From positions 26,560-90,559 of the forward strand of contig CAJUES010000002.1 of NCBI GenBank assembly GCA_910585765.1: 64,000 nt of DNA, given 5' to 3'. A model generated the notes under the pieces. It did no database searches. It was not told the origin of the DNA and saw nothing but the letters and a program-made list of their open reading frames with translations. Position numbers and translations under genes: made by a program. Positions 36,151 to 45,086 of this stretch are shown here, one piece after another. This stretch comes from an uncultured Lachnospiraceae bacterium (GTDB lineage: Bacteria; Bacillota; Clostridia; Lachnospirales; Lachnospiraceae). Positions within the stretch are counted from its first letter, which is position 1, and the number at the start of each line of letters is the position of its first letter.

Positions 36151-36634
36151 TCCCGTTATCTGTATAGTGATACCACTATGCGCGATAGTTGCGTTACATT
36201 CAGTCGACGTAAAGAAATATTTGTTCTGATATCAGTATAACAAACGAAAGTTCGAATGTCAATGCTGTATTCAAATATTTGTTCGAATATAAATTACAGG
36301 TGTTACTGTTCACTCGTCAATAAAAGTAGTGAAAAGCGTGCGCCAAAATGCATTAAATCTCCATCCGGTCAGAACCGTCATGATTGGTAATAATATTTGA
36401 AAATGGTAAGATAATAATAAAAGATGCAACAATTTGTGTAAATTGTTACATCACTTGCTTACACTCTATATATCGGTGGGGTGTTTTCAAAACTTTAGCC
36501 CTTTTTTCAATTTTTTTCAAAATATTTTCTATAGCCGCCCATTTACTGGATCAATGGCGGTATTTTGGGATTTCTAGACGAAAGGATGCAGCTTACAATG
36601 GTACTCGCACTAAGGAAAAAGAAACACAAGCGCA
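36151..36634. other. Non-coding stretch with dyads between Rpn remnant and recombinase
   Basis: It holds ATAGTG/CACTAT (near 36168-36183), CAAATATTTG with GTTCG flanks (near 36270-36285), a copy of the 17.86-kb repeat at 36311-36351, and the 26-bp dyad at 36425-36450. A 151-codon plus-strand frame here lacks a ribosome site and credible sequence. Confidence 0.5.
36425..36450. promoter_or_regulatory. 26-bp dyad, left of the recombinase
   Basis: TGCAACAATTT, nine bases, then GTTACA; the arms AACAATTT/AAATTGTT pair. The same layout with the same spacing and an identical first 11 bases lies at 37606-37631. The pair brackets the tyrosine recombinase gene and could be recombination or regulator sites. 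Confidence 0.5.
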
Positions 36635-36676
36635 CAAAAAAGCCCTGACTGCTGATGCAGCGAGCCTAGGCAGGGC
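36635..36676 (-). terminator. Terminator of the tyrosine recombinase
   Basis: Read on the minus strand, GCCCTG and CAGGGC enclose an inner CTGC-rich loop and are followed by TTTTTTG. It lies about 85 bases after the recombinase stop. Confidence 0.6.
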
Positions 36677-36759
36677 ACAAAAGATCAGTTTTTTAAAAAA
36701 TCATTCTGACAGAAAACAGTCTGCGCGCAGGAAAAACAGCATGTCACATCAGGGCATTG

Positions 36760-37359
36760 TCATGCCGCCGCGTTCTGGTAAATGCTGCGATATACGTCAT
36801 CTTTGTCGTCCTGCTCGATGCACAGGTAACGCTTGGTGATGGAGAGCGAGGAATGGTTAAAGATCACCATGATCACGACCGGATCGCTGCCTTGTTTCCA
36901 CGCATGGTAGCCGAATGTCTTGCGCAGGGAATGGCAGCTGATGTGTCCCTCGATGCCGACCGCGTCCGCGGCGGAAGTGATCATGCGGTACGCCTGCGTG
37001 CGCGAGATCGGGGCGCGCGCCTTTTTGGGACTCGGGAAGAGAAAGGGATTCCCGTTCCTGTACATTTCGGTTTTTATCAGTTCCTGGCGGTATCTTGCGA
37101 GCGCGGTCCGCGTCTCATGATTCAGCAGGATTCGGTTTTCCTTTCCGGTCTTTTGTTCCCTGATCGTGATGTGCTCCTGTACCCTGCTGTCGAGATAGAC
37201 CTCATCGTATGTCAGGTTCAGAATGTCGCTGATGCGCAGTGCTGTGTTCAGCCCTAAGATAATAATTGCATAATTGCGCAGATTTAATCTCTCATTCAGA
37301 TAATAGTTCTTGAAATCCAGCAGTTTCTGCCTGTCTCTGATTGGTTCTGTTGTGCTCAT
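36760..37359 (-). CDS. Compact FimB-like tyrosine recombinase
   Basis: 199 residues, the length of FimB/FimE-type invertases, with almost no N-terminal core-binding domain. Catalytic residues are present: Arg in LNTALRISDIL, Lys in EQKTGKENR, HxxR in HSLRKTFGYH, His in FNHSSLSITKRYL and the nucleophile Tyr in the same segment. AAGGAAGGA before ATG 37359 (MSTTEP) supports this start over 37386. It lies head-to-head with csrA and the flagellins and between two 26-bp matched dyads. A DNA inversion or excision role, possibly affecting the flagellar locus, is possible but unproven. Confidence 0.85.
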   Translation of the reverse strand: MSTTEPIRDRQKLLDFKNYYLNERLNLRNYAIIILGLNTALRISDILNLTYDEVYLDSRVQEHITIREQKTGKENRILLNHETRTALARYRQELIKTEMYRNGNPFLFPSPKKARAPISRTQAYRMITSAADAVGIEGHISCHSLRKTFGYHAWKQGSDPVVIMVIFNHSSLSITKRYLCIEQDDKDDVYRSIYQNAAA

Positions 37360-37413
37360 AATGTTCCTTCCTTTCCTTGAAAACATGTCAATACGGACCC
37401 TCAGCTTATCTTT

Positions 37414-37569
37414 AGGAACTGTTAAGAATTAACTTTGCAGATGGCGCAGTATAAATCTTTTTATGCAAGGCGGAGGAATGAGGCGTACTGGGGTACGCCG
37501 ATTGACGACAACGCGGCATAAGAAGATTTAGACAAGTCAGATGTAAAGATTAATTCTTTAACAGTTCCT
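37414..37569. repeat. AGGAACTGT-family MITE-like element, 156 bp
   Basis: Ends AGGAACTGTTAAGAATTAA and TTAATTCTTTAACAGTTCCT pair over about 25 bases with one gap. The interior has a GGCGTAC/GTACGCC hairpin. It is in the divergent space between the recombinase and csrA. Confidence 0.8.
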
Positions 37570-37605
37570 TAGTACGGTATAACCATACTGCTGATAAACT
37601 GCCGG

Positions 37606-37631
37606 TGCAACAATTTATACAGAATGTTGCA
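37606..37631. promoter_or_regulatory. 26-bp dyad, right of the recombinase
   Basis: TGCAACAATTT, nine bases, then GTTGCA; TGCAACA and TGTTGCA are exact arms. It matches the dyad at 36425 in its first 11 bases and spacing. Confidence 0.5.
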
Positions 37632-37728
37632 TGACGGCAAAGGGAGTAAAGATCCATTTGCGGAGCGGATTCCGCAGGGATGCACATGAATGGATTCATG
37701 GTCAGCACAAAAACAAGGAGGTTTTACA

Positions 37729-37926
37729 ATGCTTAGATTGTCAGTGAACAAGAACGAGTACTTGATGGTAGGTCAGGATGTCAGGATCACGTTTCTGGGG
37801 GGAAATGAGAACACGCTCAAATTGATGGTGGACGCTCCCAGGGAGATCAACGTGGCGAGAGGAAAGGCGATCGAGAAGAGAGCCGCCGCAAAACAGCTTG
37901 CGGAAGAAGACAAATGCCTCGCGTAA
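37729..37926 (+). CDS. csrA: Carbon storage regulator CsrA
   Basis: 65 residues of CsrA: MLRLSVNKNEYLMVGQDVRI, then APREINVAR with the RNA-binding Arg. CsrA binds GGA motifs in mRNA leaders and blocks translation; in Bacillus it represses flagellin and is relieved by FliW. The two genes that follow are flagellins with GGA hairpins and GGA ribosome sites. AAGGAGG sets the start; an in-frame upstream start at 37690 is not supported. The Asn/Lys-rich N-terminal loop differs slightly from the classical MLILTRK. Confidence 0.9.
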   Translation: MLRLSVNKNEYLMVGQDVRITFLGGNENTLKLMVDAPREINVARGKAIEKRAAAKQLAEEDKCLA

Positions 37927-38099
37927 AGACTGGCAGGAATGGCCGCGGCAGAAGGTGACAGCCATGGGTGTCCGGAGGGGACGGATATCAATCCGGGCAT
38001 CTGTGGATCGCACATACAGGATCGGATATCACATCACGATCCAGGACAACTAAATATGGAGATCGTAAAAACAAGTAACGAATGATCATCAGATCAAAG

Positions 38100-38146
38100 A
38101 CGGGCAACGGACTGCCCGGCACATTTATTACACGGAGGTAATTATA
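38100..38146 (+). promoter_or_regulatory. CsrA-type leader of flagellin 1
   Basis: GGGCA and TGCCC (38101-38118 region) form a hairpin whose loop contains ACGGAC. The ribosome site ACACGGAGG, a match to the ACANGGA CsrA consensus, follows about 20 bases later. Two GGA sites so arranged are the usual CsrA repression layout. Confidence 0.65.
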
Positions 38147-39712
38147 ATGGTAGTACAGCACAATCTCAGAGCAATGAATTCTAACAGGATGCTTGGCATC
38201 ACACAGGGCACATTGTCCAAATCAGCAGAAAAGCTTTCATCGGGCTACAAGGTGAACAGGGCAGCCGATGACGCAGCAGGTCTTGCAATTTCCGAAAAAA
38301 TGAGAAAACAGATCCGGGGACTCTCACAGGCATCATTAAATGCAGAGGACGGTATCAGCGCGGTGCAGACAGCAGAGGGCGCGCTGACAGAAGTTCATGA
38401 TATGCTGCAGAGAATGAATGAGCTTTCTGTGAAGGCTTCCAACGGTACCAATGCACTCTCTGACCGCCAGACGATCCAGGACGAGGTCGACCAGCTCCTC
38501 ACGGAGATCGACAGGGTGGCGGAGACGACGAAGTTCAATGAGATGTATCTCCTGAAAGGTGACAAGGACACTGTTAAAAAGTACGTCAATGCCAAGGATG
38601 CAGGTCTTGACGGCGTGTTGGCAGAGGGAGCTACAAAGGCCACCTTTACAATGAATGCGCTGAAGGTTGGCGATACAGTGCAGATCGCCGGGAAGACGTA
38701 TACGATCGGCGAGTATGACAGCACAGCTACAGACACAACAGACGGCAATTACGCACGCATTAAGGCTTCCATTCAGGCGGCAAAGGCAGGCGAACAGATT
38801 ACGCTGGATGGAGTGCAGTATACGGTAGTTGGAGAGACGGGCAGCACTGATACAAGCAAAGAGAACGCAGATAAGAATGAATTGAATGTCGATACGATCG
38901 CTGCCAAGATACGCGAAGGCAGCCATGCGATTTATAAGGGTGTGGATTACTATGCGATGCAGGACAGAGTGGATCCCAAAGATGCGACGCGGGTAAACGG
39001 TAATGCTAACGGCATCGATGACAATCATACAAACGTGATAACAGCGCATAAGGCATATCAGATGATACAGCAGGAGTTGATCCTTGCAAACAATATCGGC
39101 ACAGATGTGAAGGCGGCAGAAGTGCAGACAGCTAATATCAGACCCATTAAGTCGGATGGTACAGCTGGAACGGCCGTTACAGCGACTGATTTTGATCAGA
39201 TCGTGAGTACAACGACAGAAAATATCAATAAACTTGCCTATGATGCGGCCAATAGCCCGAAACTTAGTTATATCATCGAAAAGGGGCAGGTAAACGTCAA
39301 GGAAGATCTGAACTTTAGTCTCCATGTAGGTGCAGATGCGGACATGACCAACAAGATCGGTGTGGGTATCAAGGCACTTGATACGGCAGGACTCGGCATC
39401 AGGGGCCTGAATGTAAAAGATACGTCAGGGGCGGCAGCTACCTACGCGATCGACTCCATCGCGGATGCGATCGCGACAGTGTCATCACAGCGTTCACTGC
39501 TGGGGGCAGTCCAGAACAGATTAGAGCACACGATCAACAACCTCGACAATATAGTGGAAAATACGACATCGGCAGAGAGCCAGATCCGTGATACGGATAT
39601 GGCGACGGAGATGGTGAGATATTCAAATGCGAACATCCTCTCTCAGGCAGGCCAGTCCATGCTCTCACAGTCTAACCAGGCAAACCAGGGGGTACTCAGC
39701 CTGTTGGGATAG
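38147..39712 (+). CDS. hag: Flagellin 1
   Basis: 521 residues. Conserved D0/D1 N-terminus (MVVQHNLRAMNSNRMLG, then SSGYKVNRAADDAAGLAIS and TEVHDMLQRMNELSVKASNGT) and C-terminus (SQRSLLGAVQNRLEHTINNL, ending NQANQGVLSLLG). The centre, about 175-410, is variable and forms the exposed D2/D3 domain. No signal peptide, as expected for the flagellar export route. The leader carries CsrA-type sites, and csrA is the gene upstream. It is close in sequence to the next gene, a tandem duplicate. Confidence 0.96.
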   Translation: MVVQHNLRAMNSNRMLGITQGTLSKSAEKLSSGYKVNRAADDAAGLAISEKMRKQIRGLSQASLNAEDGISAVQTAEGALTEVHDMLQRMNELSVKASNGTNALSDRQTIQDEVDQLLTEIDRVAETTKFNEMYLLKGDKDTVKKYVNAKDAGLDGVLAEGATKATFTMNALKVGDTVQIAGKTYTIGEYDSTATDTTDGNYARIKASIQAAKAGEQITLDGVQYTVVGETGSTDTSKENADKNELNVDTIAAKIREGSHAIYKGVDYYAMQDRVDPKDATRVNGNANGIDDNHTNVITAHKAYQMIQQELILANNIGTDVKAAEVQTANIRPIKSDGTAGTAVTATDFDQIVSTTTENINKLAYDAANSPKLSYIIEKGQVNVKEDLNFSLHVGADADMTNKIGVGIKALDTAGLGIRGLNVKDTSGAAATYAIDSIADAIATVSSQRSLLGAVQNRLEHTINNLDNIVENTTSAESQIRDTDMATEMVRYSNANILSQAGQSMLSQSNQANQGVLSLLG

Positions 39713-39879
39713 ACTGTAAGCCAGGGTGATGACCATGGGTATCCGGGGAAACGGCGCCATAACCGGAAAACCGTGATGATTCATATAGGATCAGGAGACT
39801 TGTTTCCCGATCCAAAGACAATTAAATATTGAAAGAAAGTAACAAACAACTATGGACGTGGGCAATGGATCTGCCCGCA

Positions 39880-39934
39880 GCAAGTGGTGGAATCGCAGTT
39901 GATGAAGCCGCACAGATTACACGGAGGTAATATT
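39880..39934 (+). promoter_or_regulatory. CsrA-type leader of flagellin 2
   Basis: GGGCA and TGCCC form a hairpin with ATGGATC in the loop near 39860-39880, and the ribosome site is again ACACGGAGG (near 39919-39927). The intergenic DNA also shares CCATGGGT and CCGG words with the leader of flagellin 1, so the leader was duplicated with the gene. Confidence 0.6.
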
Positions 39935-41485
39935 ATGGTAGTACAGCACAATCTTAGAGCTATGAACGCAAACAGAATGTTAGGGATCACACAGGGAACG
40001 CTCTCCAAGTCAGCAGAGAAGTTGTCATCGGGCTACAAGGTGAACAGGGCGGCGGACGACGCAGCAGGCCTCTCTATATCTGAGAAGATGAGAAAACAGA
40101 TCCGTGGTCTTTCGCAGGCATCGCTGAACGCGGAGGACGGTATCAGTGCAGTGCAGACAGCCGAAGGTGCACTGACAGAAGTGCATGATATGCTGCAGCG
40201 TATGAATGAGCTTGCGACGAAGGCATCAAACGGAACAAACGCACTATCTGACCGCCAGACGATCCAGGATGAGGTTGATCAGCTGTTGACAGAGATCGAC
40301 AGAGTTGCAGAGACAACCAAGTTCAATGAGACTTATCTGTTAAAGGGTGACAAAGATACTGTCAAAAAGTACATCAATGCAAAGGATGCAGGCCTGGATG
40401 GGACATTGGCAGAAGGCGCTACAAAAGCAACCTTTACTATGAATACCTTAAAGGTCGGTGATACCGTCCAGATAGCAGGAAAGACGTATACGATCGGTGA
40501 GTATAATAAGGATGCAACGGCGACGGATACGCAGGCGGGTAAGTATGGACGGATCACAGCCTCTCTTTCAGTCGCCAAGAAAGGTGAGCAGATTACGCTT
40601 GATGGGGTACAGTATACGGTAATTGCCGAGAAAGGTCAGCAGGGAACAGAAAATACGGATAAAAACGAACTGACGATAGATAATATCATCAAAAAGGTTG
40701 GCGAGGGCAGCCATGCGATCTATAAGGGTGTAGATTACTATGCAATGCAGGACAGGACAAAAGCTGACGGCACAGCACAGGTAAACGGTATTGATGACAA
40801 TAACGCGAATGTTATCACTGCCCATAAAGCATACCAGATGATTCAGCAGGAACTGGTTCTTGCCAATAATATTGGTACAGATACGACGCAGGCGGAGGTG
40901 AAAACAGCAAATATTAAGCCGATCAAAGCGGATGGAACAGCCGGCACGGCTGTTACGGCTGGAACTTTTGATACGATAGCAGCTGCAACTACAGAGAATA
41001 TCAACAAACTGGCTTATGACGCGGATAGCAGGCAACTGAGTTTCCTGATCAATAAAGGTCAGGTAAATGTCAAGGAAGATCTGAATTTCAGCCTTCATGT
41101 AGGCGCGGATGCAGATATGACCAACAAGATCGGTGTGGGGATCAAGGCACTTGACACGGCAGGACTCGGCGTTAAGGGATTGAATGTAAAAGATACGACA
41201 GGTGCGGCAGCGACATATGCGATCGATTCCATTGCAGATGCGATCGCGACTGTGTCTTCACAACGCTCTCTCCTCGGTGCAGTTCAGAACAGATTAGAGC
41301 ACACGATCAACAATCTGGATAACGTAGTTGAGAATACAACAGCAGCAGAGAGCCAGATCCGCGATACAGATATGGCGACAGAGATGGTAAAATATTCGAA
41401 TGCAAACATTCTCTCCCAGGCAGGTCAGTCCATGCTCGCACAGGGAAATCAGTCGAATCAGGGAGTGCTCAGTCTCCTGGGGTGA
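39935..41485 (+). CDS. hag: Flagellin 2
   Basis: 516 residues, nearly the same as flagellin 1 in the first 175 and last 110 residues (MVVQHNLRAMNANRMLG; end NQSNQGVLSLLG) and moderately different in the central exposed domain. The start follows ACACGGAGG; the frame is open to 39884 without a ribosome site. It ends before a strong terminator, so csrA-flagellin-flagellin may be one expression unit, although separate promoters are possible. Two filament subunits give scope for antigenic variation or gene conversion. Confidence 0.96.
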   Translation: MVVQHNLRAMNANRMLGITQGTLSKSAEKLSSGYKVNRAADDAAGLSISEKMRKQIRGLSQASLNAEDGISAVQTAEGALTEVHDMLQRMNELATKASNGTNALSDRQTIQDEVDQLLTEIDRVAETTKFNETYLLKGDKDTVKKYINAKDAGLDGTLAEGATKATFTMNTLKVGDTVQIAGKTYTIGEYNKDATATDTQAGKYGRITASLSVAKKGEQITLDGVQYTVIAEKGQQGTENTDKNELTIDNIIKKVGEGSHAIYKGVDYYAMQDRTKADGTAQVNGIDDNNANVITAHKAYQMIQQELVLANNIGTDTTQAEVKTANIKPIKADGTAGTAVTAGTFDTIAAATTENINKLAYDADSRQLSFLINKGQVNVKEDLNFSLHVGADADMTNKIGVGIKALDTAGLGVKGLNVKDTTGAAATYAIDSIADAIATVSSQRSLLGAVQNRLEHTINNLDNVVENTTAAESQIRDTDMATEMVKYSNANILSQAGQSMLAQGNQSNQGVLSLLG

Positions 41486-41564
41486 TTGACCGCTGATCAT
41501 GTACAGTGAGAGAGCCTGGGCAGATGACCAGGCGGGGAAATAGTTTTTGCCCGTTTGTGCACAG

Positions 41565-41591
41565 GACCACCGCTTTTGCGGTGGTCTTTTT
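41565..41591 (+). terminator. Terminator after flagellin 2
   Basis: GACCACCGC, TTTT loop, GCGGTGGTC, then five T residues: a 9-bp perfect stem. Confidence 0.95.
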
Positions 41592-41736
41592 GCTGTTCAC
41601 GATTCCGCGAATAAGTTTTCCCGTTTTTCAGATACTATAAAGGAGTTGTGGGAATGTGACCGATACAGACCGCGCCGGGAGGTGTCAGCTATATTTCCGC
41701 AGAACCTATAAATTTGTTTTTGGAACGGAGGAAATT

Positions 41737-42195
41737 ATGATTTTAACAGAAAAAGAAATGACAGCAGTGAAAGACCTGCAGACACAGGAGCAGGCGTGCA
41801 TCGAGAAGTACCAGCGCTATTCCGGTGAGGCAAAGGACATGGTTCTGAAGGATCTGTTCAAGACCCTGCAGGGCAAGGAGCAGGAGCACTATGATTCCCT
41901 GCAGCAGGTACTTGGCGGCAAAGTGCCGTCCTGCAACTGCAACGATTCGGACGGCAGGAACTACAGCCCCAAGGCGACCTACGACAAGATGAGCGATTCC
42001 GCGGACAAGAAGACAGACAATTTCCTTGCGACGGACTGCATCGCGTCCGAGAAGCTTGTGTCCTCGGAGTACAATACCAATGTATTCTGTTTCAAGGATT
42101 CCAACATGCGCAGGCTCCTTGCGGACATCCAGATCGAGGAACAGAATCACGCGGAGATGCTGTATAAGTACAAGACTGTAAACGGAATGTCATAG
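41737..42195 (+). CDS. CotF-like spore coat / ferritin-like protein
   Basis: 152 residues. MILTEKEMTAVKDLQTQEQA and the two long helical segments match the Coat-F family, a ferritin-like four-helix fold found in spore coats and also in non-spore proteins of Clostridia. A Cys/Asn-rich insert (SCNCND) separates the helices. CGGAGGAAATT before ATG 41737 sets the start; it is monocistronic, with its own terminator. The role in spores is by family only. Confidence 0.8.
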   Translation: MILTEKEMTAVKDLQTQEQACIEKYQRYSGEAKDMVLKDLFKTLQGKEQEHYDSLQQVLGGKVPSCNCNDSDGRNYSPKATYDKMSDSADKKTDNFLATDCIASEKLVSSEYNTNVFCFKDSNMRRLLADIQIEEQNHAEMLYKYKTVNGMS

Positions 42196-42228
42196 CAGGA
42201 TCATAAGGACTGCCAAAAAGATGCCAGG

Positions 42229-42255
42229 GCCACCGCGCATGCGGTGGTCTTTTTG
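42229..42255 (+). terminator. Terminator of the CotF-like gene
   Basis: CCACCGC, GCAT loop and GCGGTGG, followed by TCTTTTTG. The stem is nearly the same as the one after flagellin 2. Confidence 0.9.
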
Positions 42256-42456
42256 TGAACACGCACACCCGGTACAGACAGTCAGAAATCAGACTTGCGG
42301 ACTGCATAAAAAGGGCAGTGCAGGGGTACTATAATTGAGACCGTGTGGGGAGACTGGCTTGCCAGCCTGCGGCTGAATATGACATCGGGAGATCTACATA
42401 GGGTGCGCTCTGGCAGCATCAGGATCACAGGGAGCATCCGACGAAGAAGGCGGGGA

Positions 42457-43566
42457 ATGAAGATGGATTTTTTGGCGCGGAGTGACTATCAGAGGGTGAT
42501 ATTATATATTCTGACATCGGTGTCAGTTTTGCTGGCTTTAAAGTATTTGCTGCCGTATTTTCTGCCGCTGCTGGTGGCGCTCTTGATCGTGGTGCCGCTG
42601 CAGCGCTTCTGCCAGCGGCGCGAAACTGCTTTCAGGGCGGAGCGGCGGGATAGAGCCAGAAACAGATCCGGGCAGAAGGGATTTATGGCTGGCGGGATCC
42701 TGTTTGGCATTATCCTGATCGTGGCACTGATCATCGTGGGGCTTGGCACTTTTCTGGTCAGCAAGGCGAGAACGTTCGTGCAGAATGCGGATTTCTGGAC
42801 GGACAGCATCGCGCAGCTGGTCGCGGGGCTCAGTGCCGGGATCGAGGACTTTTTCCAGCTGCAGCGGGGGACTGTCGAAGACTGGATCACACAGAGGGCT
42901 TCGGAGCTTGGACAATGCCTCACAAGATCCGGCGACGGGCTGCTCACGGGGAGCCTGCGATATCTGTCTGTGGCGGGGCGCGCAGGGACTTTTGTCGTGG
43001 TCAGCTTTATCTGCGTCGTCCTGTTTGCGCGCGAGATCGAGGGCTGGCAGCAGGGGCTCTTGAGCCTCGCAGCGATCGAGCCTGCGATCGACCACATTCT
43101 GTCCATCATCCTGCGCATCGGCAAGAAGCTCGGAAATATGGTCAAGACTTATATAAAGACACAGACCATCATCCTGCTGTGTATCAGCATCACCGCGACG
43201 ATCGGCCTGTATCTGGGCGGCACGTCGGAGGGATGGTTCTACGGCGTGCTTGCCGGACTTATGGATTTCCTGCCGTTTATCGGGACAGGGATCGTGCTCA
43301 TACCGATCGGCGTGATGGGCTTTCTAAAGGGCAATATCGTCAGCGGTGTGATCATCATCATCACGTACTTTATGTGTGTGATCATCCGGGAATTTCTGGA
43401 GCCGAGGCTGCTGGGGAACGGGCTGAAATTCTCGCCGGTGGCGATATTGATCGCTGTGTATGCAGGGGTGATTTACTACGGGATCGGCGGTGTCATCTTA
43501 GGACCGGTGACGCTGTTGATCCTGGTGGAGCTGGGGCGGGAGATCTTTATGCCAAAAGATCACTGA
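42457..43566 (+). CDS. AI-2E family (YtvI/PerM-like) transporter
   Basis: 369 residues with about eight membrane helices: two near the N-terminus, one near 85-108, and a cluster in the second half (ICVVLFARE, then TIILLCISITATIGLYLGG, GLMDFLPFIGTGIVLIP and GGVILGPVTLLILVEL). The DFLPFIGTG and GPVTLLI segments are family markers. Members exchange small solutes or ions; the autoinducer label is not reliable here, and sporulation-type YtvI proteins are the nearest style. The ribosome site AAGGCGGGGA serves ATG 42457 or 42463. Confidence 0.87.
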   Translation: MKMDFLARSDYQRVILYILTSVSVLLALKYLLPYFLPLLVALLIVVPLQRFCQRRETAFRAERRDRARNRSGQKGFMAGGILFGIILIVALIIVGLGTFLVSKARTFVQNADFWTDSIAQLVAGLSAGIEDFFQLQRGTVEDWITQRASELGQCLTRSGDGLLTGSLRYLSVAGRAGTFVVVSFICVVLFAREIEGWQQGLLSLAAIEPAIDHILSIILRIGKKLGNMVKTYIKTQTIILLCISITATIGLYLGGTSEGWFYGVLAGLMDFLPFIGTGIVLIPIGVMGFLKGNIVSGVIIIITYFMCVIIREFLEPRLLGNGLKFSPVAILIAVYAGVIYYGIGGVILGPVTLLILVELGREIFMPKDH

Positions 43567-43653
43567 GCGCTGTCCGGCCGGGGAGCAGGCAGTGTTGTGA
43601 ACTGCCTGCTCTGCACGGCACGGACGGAGTACCAGGTATTTCCGTGAAAGCGG

Positions 43654-43681
43654 TTGACAGTGAAAATATAAAGTGTATACT
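43654..43681 (+). promoter_or_regulatory. Promoter of the LacI-family regulator
   Basis: TTGACA (43654-43659) and TATACT (43676-43681) with a 16-bp spacer. Confidence 0.75.
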
Positions 43682-43750
43682 CGTATTGAGAGGTTATCAT
43701 ATTTCGGATAGACTCTGCGAAAGGGAACTACTAAGGAGGTGTTATGTGCC

Positions 43751-44803
43751 ATGCAGAAGAGCAGTGATGGCAAGGCGATAACAATATATGACATAGCCAG
43801 GGAAGCGGGCGTATCTCCGGCGACCGTGTCCAGAGTGCTCACCAGAAATGCGAAGGTGCGCCCCGAAAAGCGGGAAAAAGTGGAGGCGCTGATCGCGAAG
43901 TACAATTTTAAGCCAAACGTGCTGGCGAAAGGACTTGCCGATACCAGAACGAAGACGATCGGGGTGCTGGCGGCGGATGTCAGAAATCCGTATTATGCCT
44001 CCCTCTTTGTGGCTTGTGAACAGGCGGCAAGGGAAGCGGGCTACACAGTCGTGCTCTACAATTCACTGGGGAAGACAGAAAATGAAGTGGAGCTTCTGGG
44101 GAAGCTGCAGCAGCAGAAAGTGGACGCGATCATCCAGCTGGGCGGCAGGGTGGACGATCTGTCCTCCAGTATCGAGTACGTGGAGCTCATCAACGACGTC
44201 ATGTCAACGATCCCTGTGATCGTGACAGGGAAACTGGACGGGACGCGGTGCCATGTGGTCCGCATTGACAGCATGAAGGCCATGGAGCTTCTGATGGAAC
44301 ATCTCCTGGGGATGGGGCATCGGAAGATCGCCCTGGTCGGCGGCAGGCAGGACGTGCTTGCCACTTTTGAGAAATCACAGATGTACAAGCAGATCCTCAG
44401 GGAGAACAACATACCGTATGATCCGGGACTGGTCATGGATGACGGCGGGCATTATGACTTTGACACAGGTTACAGACAGATGAGTGAGATGCTGGCAAGC
44501 CGCAGGGACATGACGGCTGTGATCGCCGTCAACGATTTCACGGCGATAGGGATCATGAGAAGCCTGAATGAACACGGCATCCGCATACCGCAGGACATGT
44601 CCGTGGTGAGTTATGACAATACATATATGGCTGAGATGGCGATGCCGCGGCTGACAAGTATCGACTATAATTATGAGGAGTACGGAAGAAAGCTGATCGA
44701 CACTTCGATCGCCTTGATCGAGGGGCGGAAAAGGGATGCGCTGCGCATGGTGATGCCGAGTCTCGTGATACGGGAGAGCAGCGGACCGGCGCCGAAATGC
44801 TGA
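43751..44803 (+). CDS. LacI-family sugar-responsive repressor
   Basis: 350 residues: HTH domain ITIYDIAREAGVSPATVSRVL with hinge KPNVLAKGLA, then a periplasmic-binding-like effector domain (IGVLAADVRNPYYASL, VVSYDNTYMAEM, PRLTSIDYNYEEYG). It most likely controls the sugar ABC operon that starts at 45087, whose promoter is followed by a GAAATCGGTTTC site. AAGGAGGTG nine bases before ATG 43751 sets the start. The effector sugar is unknown, perhaps a galactoside given the GH35 gene downstream. Confidence 0.92.
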   Translation: MQKSSDGKAITIYDIAREAGVSPATVSRVLTRNAKVRPEKREKVEALIAKYNFKPNVLAKGLADTRTKTIGVLAADVRNPYYASLFVACEQAAREAGYTVVLYNSLGKTENEVELLGKLQQQKVDAIIQLGGRVDDLSSSIEYVELINDVMSTIPVIVTGKLDGTRCHVVRIDSMKAMELLMEHLLGMGHRKIALVGGRQDVLATFEKSQMYKQILRENNIPYDPGLVMDDGGHYDFDTGYRQMSEMLASRRDMTAVIAVNDFTAIGIMRSLNEHGIRIPQDMSVVSYDNTYMAEMAMPRLTSIDYNYEEYGRKLIDTSIALIEGRKRDALRMVMPSLVIRESSGPAPKC

Positions 44804-44851
44804 GCAGTGCAGCAGATCGTTAGCTGTTCGATATGAATGCGATTTCATAGC

Positions 44852-44899
44852 AAAGAGTGCAAATAAGATGAAAAAGTCTTATTTTCGCTCTTTTTTTGT
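44852..44899 (+). terminator. Terminator of the LacI-family gene
   Basis: AAAGAGTGCAAATAAGA and TCTTATTTTCGCTCTTT pair at 15 of 17 positions; seven or more T residues end the structure. Confidence 0.88.
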
Positions 44900-45003
44900 T
44901 CGGGAGTCAAAAGTGACCAAAAGTAAAATATACAATGTGCACAAAAATATGACGCAAACAATGTGAAAACTATAGAATACGTCTCCGGGCACATAAAAAC
45001 GTA

Positions 45004-45052
45004 TTGACTTTTGACAATAGAAGTTATATTATTTACTTATGAAATCGGTTTC
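45004..45052 (+). promoter_or_regulatory. Sugar operon promoter with LacI-type operator
   Basis: TTGACT (45004-45009) or TTGACA (45011-45016) with TATATT (45025-45030) form a promoter region. GAAATCGGTTTC (45041-45052) is a pseudo-palindrome with central CG, the typical LacI-family operator form, placed just after the likely transcription start. A CcpA site would look similar. Confidence 0.7.
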
Positions 45053-45086
45053 GGACAGTCAATTTAAAAATGAGGGAGGTAATACA

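Noticed and set aside
36240..36290. LexA-type box
   Set aside because: CAAATATTTG with GTTCG flanks is not a good match to GAAC-N4-GTTC and no SOS gene is adjacent.
36384..36839. 151-codon plus-strand frame near the recombinase
   Set aside because: No ribosome site; overlaps the recombinase terminator and 3' end in antisense, composition unlike a protein.
37927..38146. Sigma-28 type flagellin promoter
   Set aside because: I looked for TAAA with GCCGATAA at the proper spacing before both flagellins and found no convincing match.
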